Made by a program: the position numbers and the translations under genes
Assembly (NCBI GenBank): GCA_037974665.1
Contig: CM075781.1
Coordinates: forward strand, 32,837,235 to 32,901,234
Length of the DNA stretch: 64,000 nt
Origin: Ehretia macrophylla
Lineage: Eukaryota; Streptophyta; Magnoliopsida; Boraginales; Ehretiaceae
Direction: 5' to 3'
Shown here: in pieces, positions 11,572-22,560 of the stretch
Numbering within the stretch: position 1 is the first letter of the stretch
How the letters are laid out: the number at the start of each line of letters is the position of its first letter
Notes under the pieces: generated by a model
Told to the model about the DNA's origin: nothing
Database searches by the model: none
What the model saw: the letters and a program-made list of their open reading frames with translations, nothing else

Positions 11572-12109
11572 GTCAAGAATGGTGGGATAATATTGATCTT
11601 TATAACGACAGATAATGACTTATTGCAGACATGATTCTAGGAATCCCGAGTGGACCCCATGACGAAGTTTCATGTCATGTAAATAGGTTTGTCATGTTGT
11701 AATAATAGGATATGACATGAATCTTTTGTCACTTCAGATTTCCTTTAAGTCATGTCTTGTTTGTCTATTTGTAATAAGTAAGATTTCCTTTATTAAAGGA
11801 AATCGCTTTAGTCACATCAGATTTGTCTTATTATGAATTATTAAGAATCTCTTTATGTCATGTCAGCTTTTCCTTTATTAAAAGAAGTTGCTTTAGTCCT
11901 TGTTAGGAATAGTGAAGATTCTGCTTTGTATTATTAGGCTTTGTAATGGTTTGCCTATAAATAATGAAGAACCCCTGACTAAAGGGGCAAAGTTAGATTG
12001 GGATTAAAACACATCCTCTACTTCTCTCTCTCAAACTGAAGCCTTTAACCATGTTTTTCGCTTCCCGTTCCTTCCTTTCCCTTTAGTGGTATCAGAGCCT
12101 AGTTGACTG
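11572..12109 (+). promoter_or_regulatory. Pararetrovirus intergenic region, second copy, with primer site
   Basis: It repeats the preceding region: palindrome at 11784-11802, TATA box at 11955-11964, leader short ORF at 12051-12086 and a canonical primer site TGGTATCAGAGC at 12087-12098. About ten bases after the primer site the sequence switches to the opposite orientation. Confidence 0.75.
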
Positions 12110-12222
12110 TTTCATTTACTCTTTAACGATTATTGCCCTATTGCCAAAGACTCTAGTGTTCAACACACAAGTATTGTTTAAGATCTTCAATACTAGAATA
12201 GGGAAGTGCTACAGTTAACTAG

Positions 12223-12785
12223 ACTCTGATGCAACTAAGGGGAAGGGAAGGAGCAGGAGGCGGAAGACATGGTTAAAGGCTTCAGTTTGAGAGAGAGAAG
12301 TACATGATGTGTTTTAATCCCAATCTAATTCTGCTTCTTTAATCAGCGGTTCTTCATTATTTATAGGCAAACCATTACAAAGCCTAATAATACAAAGCGG
12401 AATCTTTACTATTCTTGACAAGGACTAAAGCAACTTCTTTTAATAAAGGAAAAGCTGACATGACATAAAGAGATTCCTAATAATTCATAATAAGACAAAC
12501 CTGACACGACTAAAGCAGCTTCCTTTAATAAAGAAAATCTCACTTATTACAAACAAACAAACGATACATGACTTAAAGCGAATCTGAAGTGACAAAAGAT
12601 TCCTGTCATATCCTATTATTACAACATGACAAACCTATTTACAAGACATGAAGCTTCGTCATGGGGTCCATCGGGGATTCTCAGAATCATGTCTGCAATG
12701 AGTCACCATCTGTCGTTATTGAGATTGATATCATCCCATCATTCTTGACTGTTTTGGCTAAGATCTCCCCCTCATAGGTCGTAAT
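12223..12785 (-). promoter_or_regulatory. Pararetrovirus promoter, leader and primer site, unit 2
   Basis: On the minus strand: palindromes upstream, TATA box at 12357-12366, leader short ORF at 12235-12270 (MSSAS at its start) and a degraded primer site at about 12223-12234. Its layout is the same as the plus-strand copies across the inverted junction. Confidence 0.7.
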
Positions 12786-13625
12786 CAGACCCAAGGTCTG
12801 CAGTGGAAAAGCCATCTTCTTGAGAAAAACTCTGGAAGGCTAGAAGATGCTTATGAAAAGTAGGTCTATTAGGACAGCGGACGTGCCAAAATTATGTAGG
12901 ATTAGAAACATCTAGACCATGGGCTCTAACAGTAGCTCTTTTGACGGTAAGGCATTGTTCCCAAGAAATAAAATATTCCCAAGGCTATTGTCGAAGGTGG
13001 AAATGGTTGATTGGAATGATGGTTGGCGGAATGGCACGATTCCAAACATCTATGAGGCGAATGATGAAAACCTGCTACTGCTAAATAATTTGACCGGTGA
13101 TGAGTGTTGGAGGACAAATGATTGGAACACCTGTGAGAATAGCTTGATAAAGTTGGACTGCGAGAACATACGAACATGTCTCTGAATGAGTTCTGGATAA
13201 AAAAGAACTGCGATAGGATAATAATTAAGACAATACCAAGGATGCAAGAATTGCATCTTTGAAAAGTCATAATTATTGAAATCAAGAACTGTATCCCATG
13301 GTTCTTCATACTGGGGATTATAACGAACAATGTTGTGAACATAAAAGACAGAGCTTAACAGATCAATAATTCTTCTGAGCTTAATCTCAACGAATTCCTC
13401 TAAGAAATCAATGATTTGGCTGCATGTGAACGCTCATAGGATTTTGAGTTGAAGCTCCTCGGGAAGGGCTGCGAGAAATTGTGCCTATTGATTTAGACTC
13501 AAATCATAAAATGTCTGAGACTGGCCATCAGTGGGATCTGGATTTGAGCTGGAACTGCCTGGAATAAGACCTGGGACAAGGGAAGATGGGAGTGTGCGAC
13601 CATTTGGACTTACCATGCATATAGT
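12786..13625 (-). pseudogene. C-terminal extension downstream of RNase H, unit 2
   Basis: It shows the same words as the extension in unit 1, for example PELIQRHVRMFSQSNFIKLFSQ near 13140-13205 and the region around EEPWDT near 13290. At its 3' end lies the CAGACC/GGTCTG palindrome (12786-12800). The function is unknown to me. It is broken. Confidence 0.55.
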
Positions 13626-14840
13626 TTTCCCGGATGGTGGTGTGCAAGAGAGAAAATCAGCAATGATATTCTCTTTGCCTGGGATGTGTCACATTGTCCA
13701 ATTGAATTGGAAAATCCATTCTGTCCATCGGATGAGTTGTGGATCCGGAATATCATTCTGCTTTCTTTTGAGAACACAATGAAATCCTTTAAAATCTGTT
13801 TCAATAATAAAAGGATTATGAGCAAGATAAAACTTGAATTTTTTGATTCCCTGAATAACTGCAAGAACTTCTTTTTTGAAAGAGTAATAGTTGGGTTGTG
13901 CTGGCGTGAAAGATCATGACTTGTAAACACAGACTTGCCCGTGTCCATTGTCTTCTTCAATGAGGATTGCTGCCCAAAAATCAAGGGAAGCATCAGTCTA
14001 CAAAATAAGTTGTCTTGGACCTGGGATCTTGAGAAAAGGAAGTGCCTTGCATAGCTCCTTTAGCTTTTGAACTGCAACTGTGGCTTCTGGAGACCAATTT
14101 TCAATGTTGGATTTTCAGAGGTACTTGGAAATCTGGCTGGTGTAGTTGGCCAAGGATGGAACATGCGATGAGGCATAATTGATCAATCCAAGTAACTACT
14201 GGATTTGAGGAACAGTTCTGAGCTCATCAGGAAAGTCGAGGACTTTGCTTGATATGTGGTCCTGTAAAAGAATGTGTCATTCTCTTATCTACAAACCTAG
14301 AAAAACGTAGCACTTAGACCAATTTTCATCTTGGATTCAGCAAGAACTAATCCGTGCTAGTAGGTTAGTTCCTAGAATTATCAGAGATGCTGGTGGTGTT
14401 CTTCAGCTGTGTTGCTGAATACCAAAACATTATTAATGTAGACAATACAGTGCTGCGCAACGGGTCGGTACACATCATCCATTCTGTGTTGGAACTCAGA
14501 GGTGCATTCTTGAGACCGAATGACATGACGTTCCATTCATAATGTCCCTGTGGAATAACAAAAGAAGTTTTGAATCTACCAGCTTCAATAATACCAATTT
14601 GTCAAAATCCAGCTTTCATATCAAATTTGGAGAAGAATTTGGCTTTAGATAGCTTCTGAATGAGTTGTTCCTTTCTTGGAAGAGGGTATCTGATATCCTG
14701 CAATTGATCATTAAGTTAGCGATAATTGATCACCAATCTTTTCTTTCCTCAGACCTGTTCAGATCTTTTGTTGACATAAAAGGCATGACTTGCCTATGGA
14801 GATCTGGATGGTCGGACGAGCCTTGCTCAAGGAGTGTTTG
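13626..14840 (-). pseudogene. Pararetrovirus RNase H and reverse transcriptase, unit 2
   Basis: RNase H residues (sense words DFWAAILIEEDNG and REVLAVIQG-like) occupy about 13700-14010. The palm domain occupies about 14240-14830, including the region encoding FDMKAGFWQIGI near 14610-14640 and the polymerase active-site region near 14425-14445. Sequence across the domain closely parallels units 3 and 4. It is broken in several places. Confidence 0.8.
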
Positions 14841-15428
14841 AATTTCAGCTTGACAAAGCTCTTCATCTTTTGGCATTCCTAGATGAGAGGCGATTTGGTG
14901 TGGCATCTGCCAATTTTCTTTGTAAGGTAAAGAGACGAAGTGTTTCTCTCTTTCCCAAAACTTGTTTGGAAGATCACCACAACAGGAAATTAGGAGGTTT
15001 CTCTCTTCAGCAAATTCATCATCTTGAATGGCTGAAACTTGTGAGGGTAATTCCTGTAAAGATACCCAAGGGGTATACTGATTGTGTAGGAATTGGAAAC
15101 CATCTGTCTGAAATGAGAATGAAGCAAGTAAGGTGAGGAAATCCATTTCTAAAAGAATGTCTTCATAGCATTGATCATACTGGTGAAAGTTGTGTCGAAC
15201 TGAGACATTTGGGGATAAGTGTATAGGTATGGTCGTGGAATGTGCTTCACTTACAAATCCACTACCAAAAGCAGTGGTAAAGGTTGCTCTGGAGGAAATC
15301 CAAAATTCAGGAAAAAGACACTTGAATTTCATCATGGAAATATATGAACCTGTGTCTACAAGGGCAGTAACAGTGATAGGAACATATCCTGGTGGGTTTA
15401 TAACAAGCTTTATGTATGGCTTATAGAT
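14841..15428 (-). pseudogene. Pararetrovirus protease region, unit 2
   Basis: On the minus strand the stretch PEFWISSRATFTTAFGSGF near 15250-15320 follows the active-site region near 15345-15365, and the DILLEMDFLTLLASF strand lies near 15125-15170. The frame then continues toward the reverse transcriptase N-terminus, as in the other units. Confidence 0.7.
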
Positions 15429-17640
15429 CTATCCTAGGGTAAAGGTAGCTTTGGAAATGGTAAGGATTTCAGTGGTTTTGTATATTTTGGCTATGGAGAA
15501 GTTTGGTTCTGAATAAGAGGATTCGGATTCTGAGGTGAGATCTGAGGATGAGGTTGTATCAAGGTTAAAGACGACTTGATCTAGTTCGGAAGTCCATTTG
15601 TATAGCTGGTCATCAAAGTTTTGAGTTGAAATAAATTGAACAAGCATTGCTGGTAGCTTCTTGGACTTCTTGAGGTAACAATATTTTGCAAAATGTCCTT
15701 TCTTTCCACAAAGAAAACATTTAGTGGAAGAAGAGGGTTTTGATATTTTCTTCACAAATCTAAATTTCTTGAAAGGTTTTCTGGACTTGTGAAACCTTTT
15801 CTGATGTTTGTGCTTTTTGGGTTTGTGACACAAACATGGAGAGTGACTGTGAGTGTGACAGCCAAACTTTTGGAAATCTTTTCTGTAAAAAGTATCCATT
15901 GTTTTCTGCTCATTGCTTTTGAGAAGTTTGCAAAGTCGTTTGGACTTGCACTGATCTTGAATGAGCTTTCTGGCCATCTGGTACAAGTGAGTGAGACTCA
16001 CATGTCTTAGATCTACAATATTGGCTTGTTTGAACTCTGTTTTGAGCAATTCAGGAAGTGGTTGTGGCATATTGAAGATGAACGCCTTCTTGATGGTTTC
16101 TGTATTTTTTCCAAAGATAAAATACAAAGCTTCCTGTCTGAGATAGTAATCTCTAAGTTTTGCAACATTACAGAATTTGTTGAGTAAGAATTCCTTTTCT
16201 GCCTTTTCAATCTCTTGGGCTGTTTGTCCTATGAAAATGGTTCATAGACATCTTAGGAATATCTGAATAGGATCTGCATCTGTTAGGATGATTTGTCTTT
16301 CTTCGTCTGACAGCATTCTTGTCCACCAACTGTGAAGTGACCCTATAAAAGCAACAACAGGACGGTCAATGATATCTTTTATTTCAAGAGTAGGATTTTA
16401 GAGAGATTCTCCATTAATCCATGCATCCATTTTCTCAAGATATATTTGAGTCTGTCATCAGGAGGAATGGCAGCAATATTCTAGAATTGCTTTTGATCTG
16501 GAGCGTATGGGATGGAAATTTTTCCTTCAATGTTTTGTTGTCTCTGATGATGCTGTTGTGGAACCTGTAGGACTTGTGCTTGTGGCGGTTGTTGGTTCCG
16601 GTGCTTACCAGCTTGGGAAGTTTCTCCCTGGTTACTGGTTGTTTCTAAATCATCAGGATTTGTTTGCACTGGGTTATGTGTTCGTGTTCTTGTGGTGTCC
16701 GTGTAGAATGGAGTCACAGGAGTTTGCATAAGAACTGGTCCTTTGTATGGTGGAATCGTCTGAGAGGATGAATCCTTTTCAAATGGATCAAAGGAGTCAA
16801 AGGATGAAATAACAGAAGAAATTTCACTGGGACCTTCTTTCTCGTCTTCATCACCCTACCTAGTTGGGATAATTTTCTCTTTGGAGAGATAATGAGAAGG
16901 TGGTGTGAGATCAACCCAATAGGATTTTTTGCAATTGCCACTTGTTATCTAGACTGCATGACCAGGCTTTGGATTATGCTTCCAAGGATGAGAGGATTGC
17001 TTCTTTGGCTTAGCTGGCTGTTTGAGCTTTTCAGTGAGTCGTTCTTTGTTTCATTTTATCTCATCAGAATCAAGGTAATGCTTCTCGGAAGAAGATTTCT
17101 GCATGTTGATCATGTTGACACTGTTCCAAGAACGAACTTGTCCGGAAGGGTTCCGAACTATAGCGGCTTTCTGCAGTTTTTTCTAGTTGATTGGAGTTTT
17201 TTGGTAGTATATATGATTCTTGTGGAAAGCCTTGTGGAGGTCATTATACTGGTCATAGCAACCTTGTCTGAGATGATCATAGGCTTGTTTTGTCCATGCA
17301 ACATGTTCCTTGAGATCTGACCATATCTTTTGAATGGTAGCATTCTGGGTTTTTGCATTCATGTTGCTCCAATTGATTGCCGACTCAATTTGTCCAATAT
17401 CTTGTGGTCTGGTTTTGTTACTTGCCATTTACCAATATATGCGTTGTTAGCTTCTCCTGTACAATAGATGTCTTCAGGAAAATTAACAGAACAGACATAT
17501 CTAGAGGACCTAGATCTGGTAGCAAAGGGTTTTCTGACACAGTGTGGACAGGAGTGAGGATGTCCAGCAAGTTGGCATTTTTCACATAGTTTAGCTGGTT
17601 GGGATTTTGTTGGAAATGATATGGCGACACGACCTGGTTC
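15429..17640 (-). pseudogene. Pararetrovirus coat protein and Cys/His linker, unit 2
   Basis: The coat core occupies about 15900-16380 (ALYFIFGKN, LPELLKTEFKQANI). The CX2CX4HX4C knuckle is at 15678-15719, with an acidic Ser-rich tail after it. Upstream is a Gln/Pro-rich segment near 16490-16720. The linker carries a second Cys/His cluster (CEKCQLAGHPHSCPHC) at about 17540-17590. The coat assignment rests on the knuckle and on position between movement protein and protease. The linker's role is unknown. Confidence 0.7.
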
Positions 17641-18530
17641 TAGAGGATGTCTAGAGATTCTTGGTGAATCATGGATGATTGGTCGGTTATGGCTTGTTTC
17701 ATAATCATTTTTCCATCGAGGAGGGAAAGTGAGTTCATGTTTGGTGTAGATATTTGGTTGGGTAACATTACTATCACCTAACACGTGGACTCGAGGCTTA
17801 CAGTGTGATCCATGGAAAATAGATGGGTTTGGACTTTATAGGTCATGGAATGATGGAGTGCAACAACAGTTTCATTTGGGTTCATATCAGCTCCACAAAG
17901 TTGGATAAAGACCTGTATGGTTTGAGAAGGGGTAGGACGGGAAAGATCAAGGGTGAAGTTTGGTTCAACTTGGATGAGAACATAGCCATTGTGAAGACCT
18001 GCTTCGACAGCACAGATGAGTGCATCATCTAACTTACGCCACCTGGTATCTAGTAAAGAGACTAGACATGAAACATTTTTTCCGGCAAGGAAACTAGGCT
18101 GTAAGGCTAGACGAATGGCTCTAAGGTGTAAACCTTTGTAACCTTTCTATCTATATCTAAGGAGATCAGGTTCAGAAAGTATGGAAAGATAGGTTTCTAA
18201 ACGGGAAGAGGATACGGATTGTACAGAGACTGTAGAGGATTTGTACACGACGGTAAGGGCTACTAGCTTGATAGGTAATAGAGATTTGAACTTTTGCGTG
18301 AGTTGGGAAGTTTGGTAATATGAGTCTGGGTTTAACAAAGAGAATTTGAAGAGTTTTCCTGGTTTGGTAGATAGAAGTGTTTGGGTTATGTCTACCTCAT
18401 ATTGAGATGCGGAAGGATCAAATGAAGTGACTTCAGAGTTGTTAGCAACAACTTCTTGTACTGGCAGGGGAAAATTAGCCATGGTGGATACACTGGTCAC
18501 GATTGGACATACTACGGGACTTACTACGCC
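17641..18530 (-). pseudogene. Pararetrovirus movement protein, unit 2
   Basis: A well preserved N-terminal part reads SVSTMANFPLPVQEVVANN, then YYQTSQLTQKFKSLLPIK and SVQSVSSSRLETYLSIL. Further down, residues around LALQPSFLAGKN, DTRWRK and VEPNFTLDLS give the pattern of the caulimovirid 30K movement protein. The upstream start lies close to 18530, about 110 bases after the primer site. It is broken in a few places. Confidence 0.75.
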
Positions 18531-18639
18531 TTTTATTCACTCTTTAACGGCTATTCCCTCATTACCAAAGACTCTTTCAACACACAAGTATTTTTTAAGA
18601 CCTTCAATACCAGAATAGGGAAGTGCTACAGTTTACTAG

Positions 18640-19183
18640 GCTCTGAGACCACTAAGGGGAAGGGAAGGAGCGGGAGGCGGAAGATAGGGTTAAAGGCTTC
18701 AGTTTGAGATAGAGAAGTAGAGGATGTGTTTTAATCCCAATCTAACTCTGCTCCTTTAGCCAGGGGTTCTTCATTATTTATAGGCAAGCCATCACAAAGA
18801 CTAATAATACGAAGCGGAATCTTCACTATTCTTGACAAGGACTAAAGTAGCTTCTTTTAATAAAGGAAAAGCTGACATGACATAAAGAGATCCCTAATAA
18901 TTCACAATAAGAAAAACTTGACGTGACTAAAGCAGTTTTCTTTAATAAAGGAAATCTCACTTATAACAAACAGACAAACAAGACATGACTTAAGGGGAAT
19001 CTGAAGTGACAAAAGATTCTTGTCATATCCTATTATTACAACATGACAAACCTATTTACATGACACGAAACTTCGTCATGGGGTCCACCCGGGATTCCTG
19101 GAATCCTGTATGCAATGAGTCACCATTTGTTGTTATTGAGATCGATATCATCCCACCATTCTTGACTATTTTGGCTAAGATTT
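18640..19183 (-). promoter_or_regulatory. Pararetrovirus promoter, leader and primer site, unit 3
   Basis: The primer site (TGGTCTCAGAGC in sense) is at 18640-18651 and the TATA box at 18774-18783, with the paired AAAGG/CCTTT palindromes upstream, near 18860 and 18945. Layout is as in units 1 and 2. Confidence 0.7.
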
Positions 19184-19205
19184 CCCCCCCTCCCCCCCTC
19201 CCCCA
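19184..19205 (-). repeat. Homopurine G-run tract
   Basis: On the minus strand this is three runs of G separated by single A residues (a C/T tract on the plus strand). Other units have a shorter G-rich run at the same place (2406-2415; near 38186; near 43208). It lies next to the CAGACC/GGTCTG palindrome at 19217-19231. It could form a G-quadruplex; a role as plus-strand primer tract is possible but unproven. Confidence 0.6.
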
Positions 19206-19216
19206 CAGGTCGTAGT

Positions 19217-22200
19217 CAGACCCAAGGTCTGTAGTGGAAAAGCCATCTTTTTTAGAAAAGCTCTGGAACGTGAGAAGATGTTCATGAAAAGTGGGCCTAT
19301 CAGGAAAGCGGACGTGCCAAAATTTCGTGGGATTAGAAACATCTAGACCATGGGCTCTAGCAGTAGCTCTTTTGACGGTAAGGCATTGTTCCCAAGAAAT
19401 AAAATATTCCCAATGTAACGCCCCGATTCCTCACGGAACCGGGACTCCTATTTATCATGCTATTCTCACCCAATTCCAAACCCCGGGCACAAAATTTAGG
19501 AGAAAACGGACGGAGTCTCCCCTGTTTATAGGACTAAACTGGTACCTGCACAAAGACACCATGATGCTAGATCCACAAACAACAACTCTTATAACCAATC
19601 CTCCAAGATTTTTATGGGCCACCCGCAATCACAAGGCCATCTGAGTCTTGGAACAACAATTACATATAACACACAAGCAAGCAAAGCATTTCTAATTTTA
19701 ACTATAGGTAGTTAGATACAACAATAGTCAAGTTCTACTTCCAAGTTTGTTAATCACACAAGCATGCAAAAGAATAAGTTTACTATGGATTATTACATGT
19801 CATTCTACTTTATATCCAACATACAAGATTACAAATTATTACATTCACCATTTATACTCAAGACCCCAAGGTCACAAAAAGGCAATCAACAACAACTCCA
19901 CGCAAGCTTCTCATTTTAGACAACCTTATCACACAAGAAGTCACCGAAATTGCTTAACTAGCACTTCTTCCTCTTCTTCTATCAGCTGAGGATTCACCTC
20001 AGCTTCACCTGAAACATATTAAATGAGGAATGAGCAACTAAGTTGCCCAGCGAGGGAGGTGATGCAACATGCAACGTGCAATATGATATGCAAACACAAG
20101 AAAACATATATAATCCACATAAACCAACAAGACAATAAGCCAAGAAATTAATCACTTTAAAAAGGATACGGTTCCACTTCCAAGTCTTCATTCACGAGCC
20201 ACGAACTACGAGCATCACGAACATGCCGGCAAACCCCAAACACCACAATTGGGATACTCTGGATGTATCCCGATCCTACGACCCTTTCTCCCGAGGTAGG
20301 TCCATGCCCAGTAGGTGAACCACGCCTCTGGGGTAGTGGAGTATGCCTCAGCGAGAAATGGAATAGGCACTATGGTAGTCGAGGGAGCACGACAAGTCCG
20401 ACGCCGCCCGTGTTTCTCGACGCTACCATGTCCGATATAGGTTGCGCAACCCAATACAAGTCACAAACAATCAATAGAACACATAACGCGTAAGAGGGAC
20501 GACAAAGTAGGCCGCCCTCTCATATATGCACGATAAAAGTTCATATAAGCACGATATTAGCTTTAAGATACCAAAAGTAGCAATCAACACAACTAATTTC
20601 TATAATCTACTCAAATAACTTAAATACATCCTAAATATTCAATGCAAGGCATTACTAACACACAACAAGTTCCAAATGCAACTAAAATGGCTAAACACTA
20701 CAATTCCCCTTTCTTTAACCGAGCTTTCTTTCTCCTAAGCATGGTTCGAGACTCCCAATCATACCCTAGTCTTTCTACTTTCCTAATTAAGCTCAAAGGT
20801 ACCTTTTTAGGTCACTAAAACTCATTTTTGAAGCAAAAGTTTGGGAAGGCCCCGAACGGGTTTGAACTACAAGTACACTAACCAAATCCCATTTTTGCGA
20901 AATGAAAGCACCAAAGGTGCTTCCTTAGCTCAAGGACACCCAAATCAATGCCCAAACTTACCCGGATTGCTTAACGTATAAAACCCCCTTTTTAAAGTAA
21001 GCTAATTATGCAATTAAGTTCAAATTCGAGTGATTCAACCTAACGTGGCTTTTCAATTAACTTCCCTAGGGTCTAGAGCACCTAATTGATGCATCAATTC
21101 AAGCCAATTAGCAAATTTCCTCAAAACCCTAATTCTAGGCACTATTCATCACCTCTTTGATCAATCTCAACATTCAACCATTAACTATGTTATCAAACCT
21201 CAAAAGTTTACTCTATAGGCATCAAATAACTCATAGAAAGCATTCATAACAAGTTTTATAGCTAATATCAACAAATCAATAAAATTCAATATAAGAGCAT
21301 GAACTTTAAAAGAAATGAAATGCATCTCCCTCACAATTTTTGAAGATGATGAAGCTTGTAGAAGTCCCTAGGTTGCTCAAAACCCTCCCAAGATCAATCT
21401 AGAAGCTCAAGATGCAAGGTTGTTGAAGCAAAATCTCATCTTTTCCTTCTCCTTTGGTATTTTCGGCCTGCTACAGTAATTCCTGCACATTGTTCTTTTT
21501 TTTTTGTGTGTTTTAATGAGCTTATGTGATTTATATAAGATTAAGTTGAGGTGGGGTCAAGTTTGGGTATTTAAAAGGTCACTAGAATGCGCGTTATTAA
21601 CTTAAAAACGAGCCTAAGATGAAAAGTAATGTTAGTTATTTAAATCTCTAAGTTTGTTACGTAACACTATTCACTTAACTACTAAAAATATTTTCTAAAC
21701 GAGCTCTCCTATCGCCTCTAGCTCAATTGCACATTTTTTCCACTCCTCTAACGATTAATGTGATTTAATAAAAATGCTAATTCACTAAAAGAAAAAAGTT
21801 TGAAAATGGGATGAATAGTAGCTAAAGAAGCTAATTAATAAGGCACAGAAAGAAATGCGCAAACAATAGATGCAACAGTAAATAAATGTACGGCTAAAAT
21901 CTTGGGCGTCACACCCAAGGCTTTTTTCGTAGGTGGAAATGGTTGATTGGAATGATGGTTGACTGAATGGCACAATATTCCAAACATCTGTGAGGCGAAT
22001 GATGAAAACCTGCTGGTGCTGAATAATTTGACTGGTGATGAGTGTTAGAGGATCAAATGACTGGAATACCTATGAGAATAGCTTGATAAAGCGGGACTGT
22101 GAGAACACACGAATATGTCTCTGAATGAGTTCTAGATCAAAAAGAACTGTCATAGGATAATAATTAAGCCAATACCAAAGATACTAGAATTGCATTTTTG

Positions 22201-22560
22201 AAAAGTCATAATTATTGAATTCAAGAACTGTATCCTATGGTTCTTCATGCTAGGGATTATAACGAACAATGTCACGAACATAAAAGACAGAGTTTAACAT
22301 ATTAATAATTCGTCTGAGCTTGATTTCAACGAATTCCTCAAAGAAATCAGTGATCTAGTTGCGTGCGAACGCTCGTAGGATTTTGAGTTGAAGCTCCTCA
22401 GGAAGAGCTGCTAGAAATTGTGCCTATTAATCTAGACTAAAATCATAATATGTCTAAGACTGGCCATCAGTGGGATCTGGATTTGAGCTGGAACTGCCTG
22501 GAATAAGACATGGAACAAGGGAATATGGGAGTGTGTGACCATTTGGATTTACCATGCATA
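19217..22560 (-). pseudogene. C-terminal extension, unit 3, split by a solo LTR
   Basis: The region after RNase H is present on both sides of the solo LTR (19217-19413 and 21914-22560). It carries the same motifs as in the other units, including the stretch equivalent to PELIQRHVRVFPQ near 22085-22140 and the NPDPTDGQSQ-like word near 22450-22490. Function unknown. Broken. Confidence 0.5.
19414..21913 (-). mobile_element. Solo LTR (2500 bp) flanked by CCCAA target repeats
   Basis: Plus-strand termini are TGTAACGCCCCG and GGCGTCACA, so in sense it reads TGTGACGCC to CGGGGCGTTACA. Perfect 5-bp target duplications CCCAA flank it (19409-19413 and 21914-21918). It has no internal coding sequence. 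Its 5' part (sense) matches the A-family LTR near 27890-28030. Its 3' terminus matches the solo LTR at 53684-57048. It carries the palindrome GGTTGCGCAACC at 20440-20451. It most likely arose by LTR-LTR recombination of a full element. Confidence 0.9.

Larger units (their letters stand above)
2374..12109 (+). mobile_element. Endogenous pararetrovirus unit 1 (Caulimoviridae, florendovirus-like)
   Basis: A fossil viral genome on the plus strand: promoter and leader, tRNA-Met primer site, movement protein, Cys/His linker, coat protein with zinc knuckle, aspartic protease, reverse transcriptase, RNase H, C-terminal extension, then a doubled intergenic region. No integrase is present, which separates it from the gypsy elements. 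It is interrupted by a solo LTR at about 6217-8925. It is broken many times (roughly ten or more) and old. The family assignment is firm from the YIDD reverse transcriptase, 30K-type movement protein and knuckle. The genus is a guess from gene order; petuvirus- or solendovirus-like are alternatives. Confidence 0.85.
11572..12785. repeat. Head-to-head inverted repeat of the viral intergenic region
   Basis: The plus-strand intergenic region and primer site (about 11572-12100) are followed, after roughly 120 bases, by the same sequence on the minus strand (about 12223-12785). The switch point is near 12110, where leader sequence meets the reverse complement of the movement protein start. The arms could form a hairpin of more than 500 bp. 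Confidence 0.8.
12110..18639 (-). mobile_element. Endogenous pararetrovirus unit 2 (minus strand)
   Basis: It runs from the primer site near 18640 down to the intergenic region at 12235-12785, about 6.4 kb, with no foreign insertion, so it best shows the natural spacing of the virus. Order on the minus strand: movement protein, Cys/His linker, coat protein and knuckle, protease, reverse transcriptase, RNase H, C-terminal extension, intergenic region. A short piece of the next unit's movement protein start (12110-12222) lies beyond its primer-site copy. It is broken many times, roughly ten or more. Confidence 0.85.

Noticed and set aside
2374-12109. A gypsy retrotransposon for the YIDD-containing units
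   Set aside because: No integrase, no LTRs flank the units, the movement protein is present and RT words are caulimovirid.
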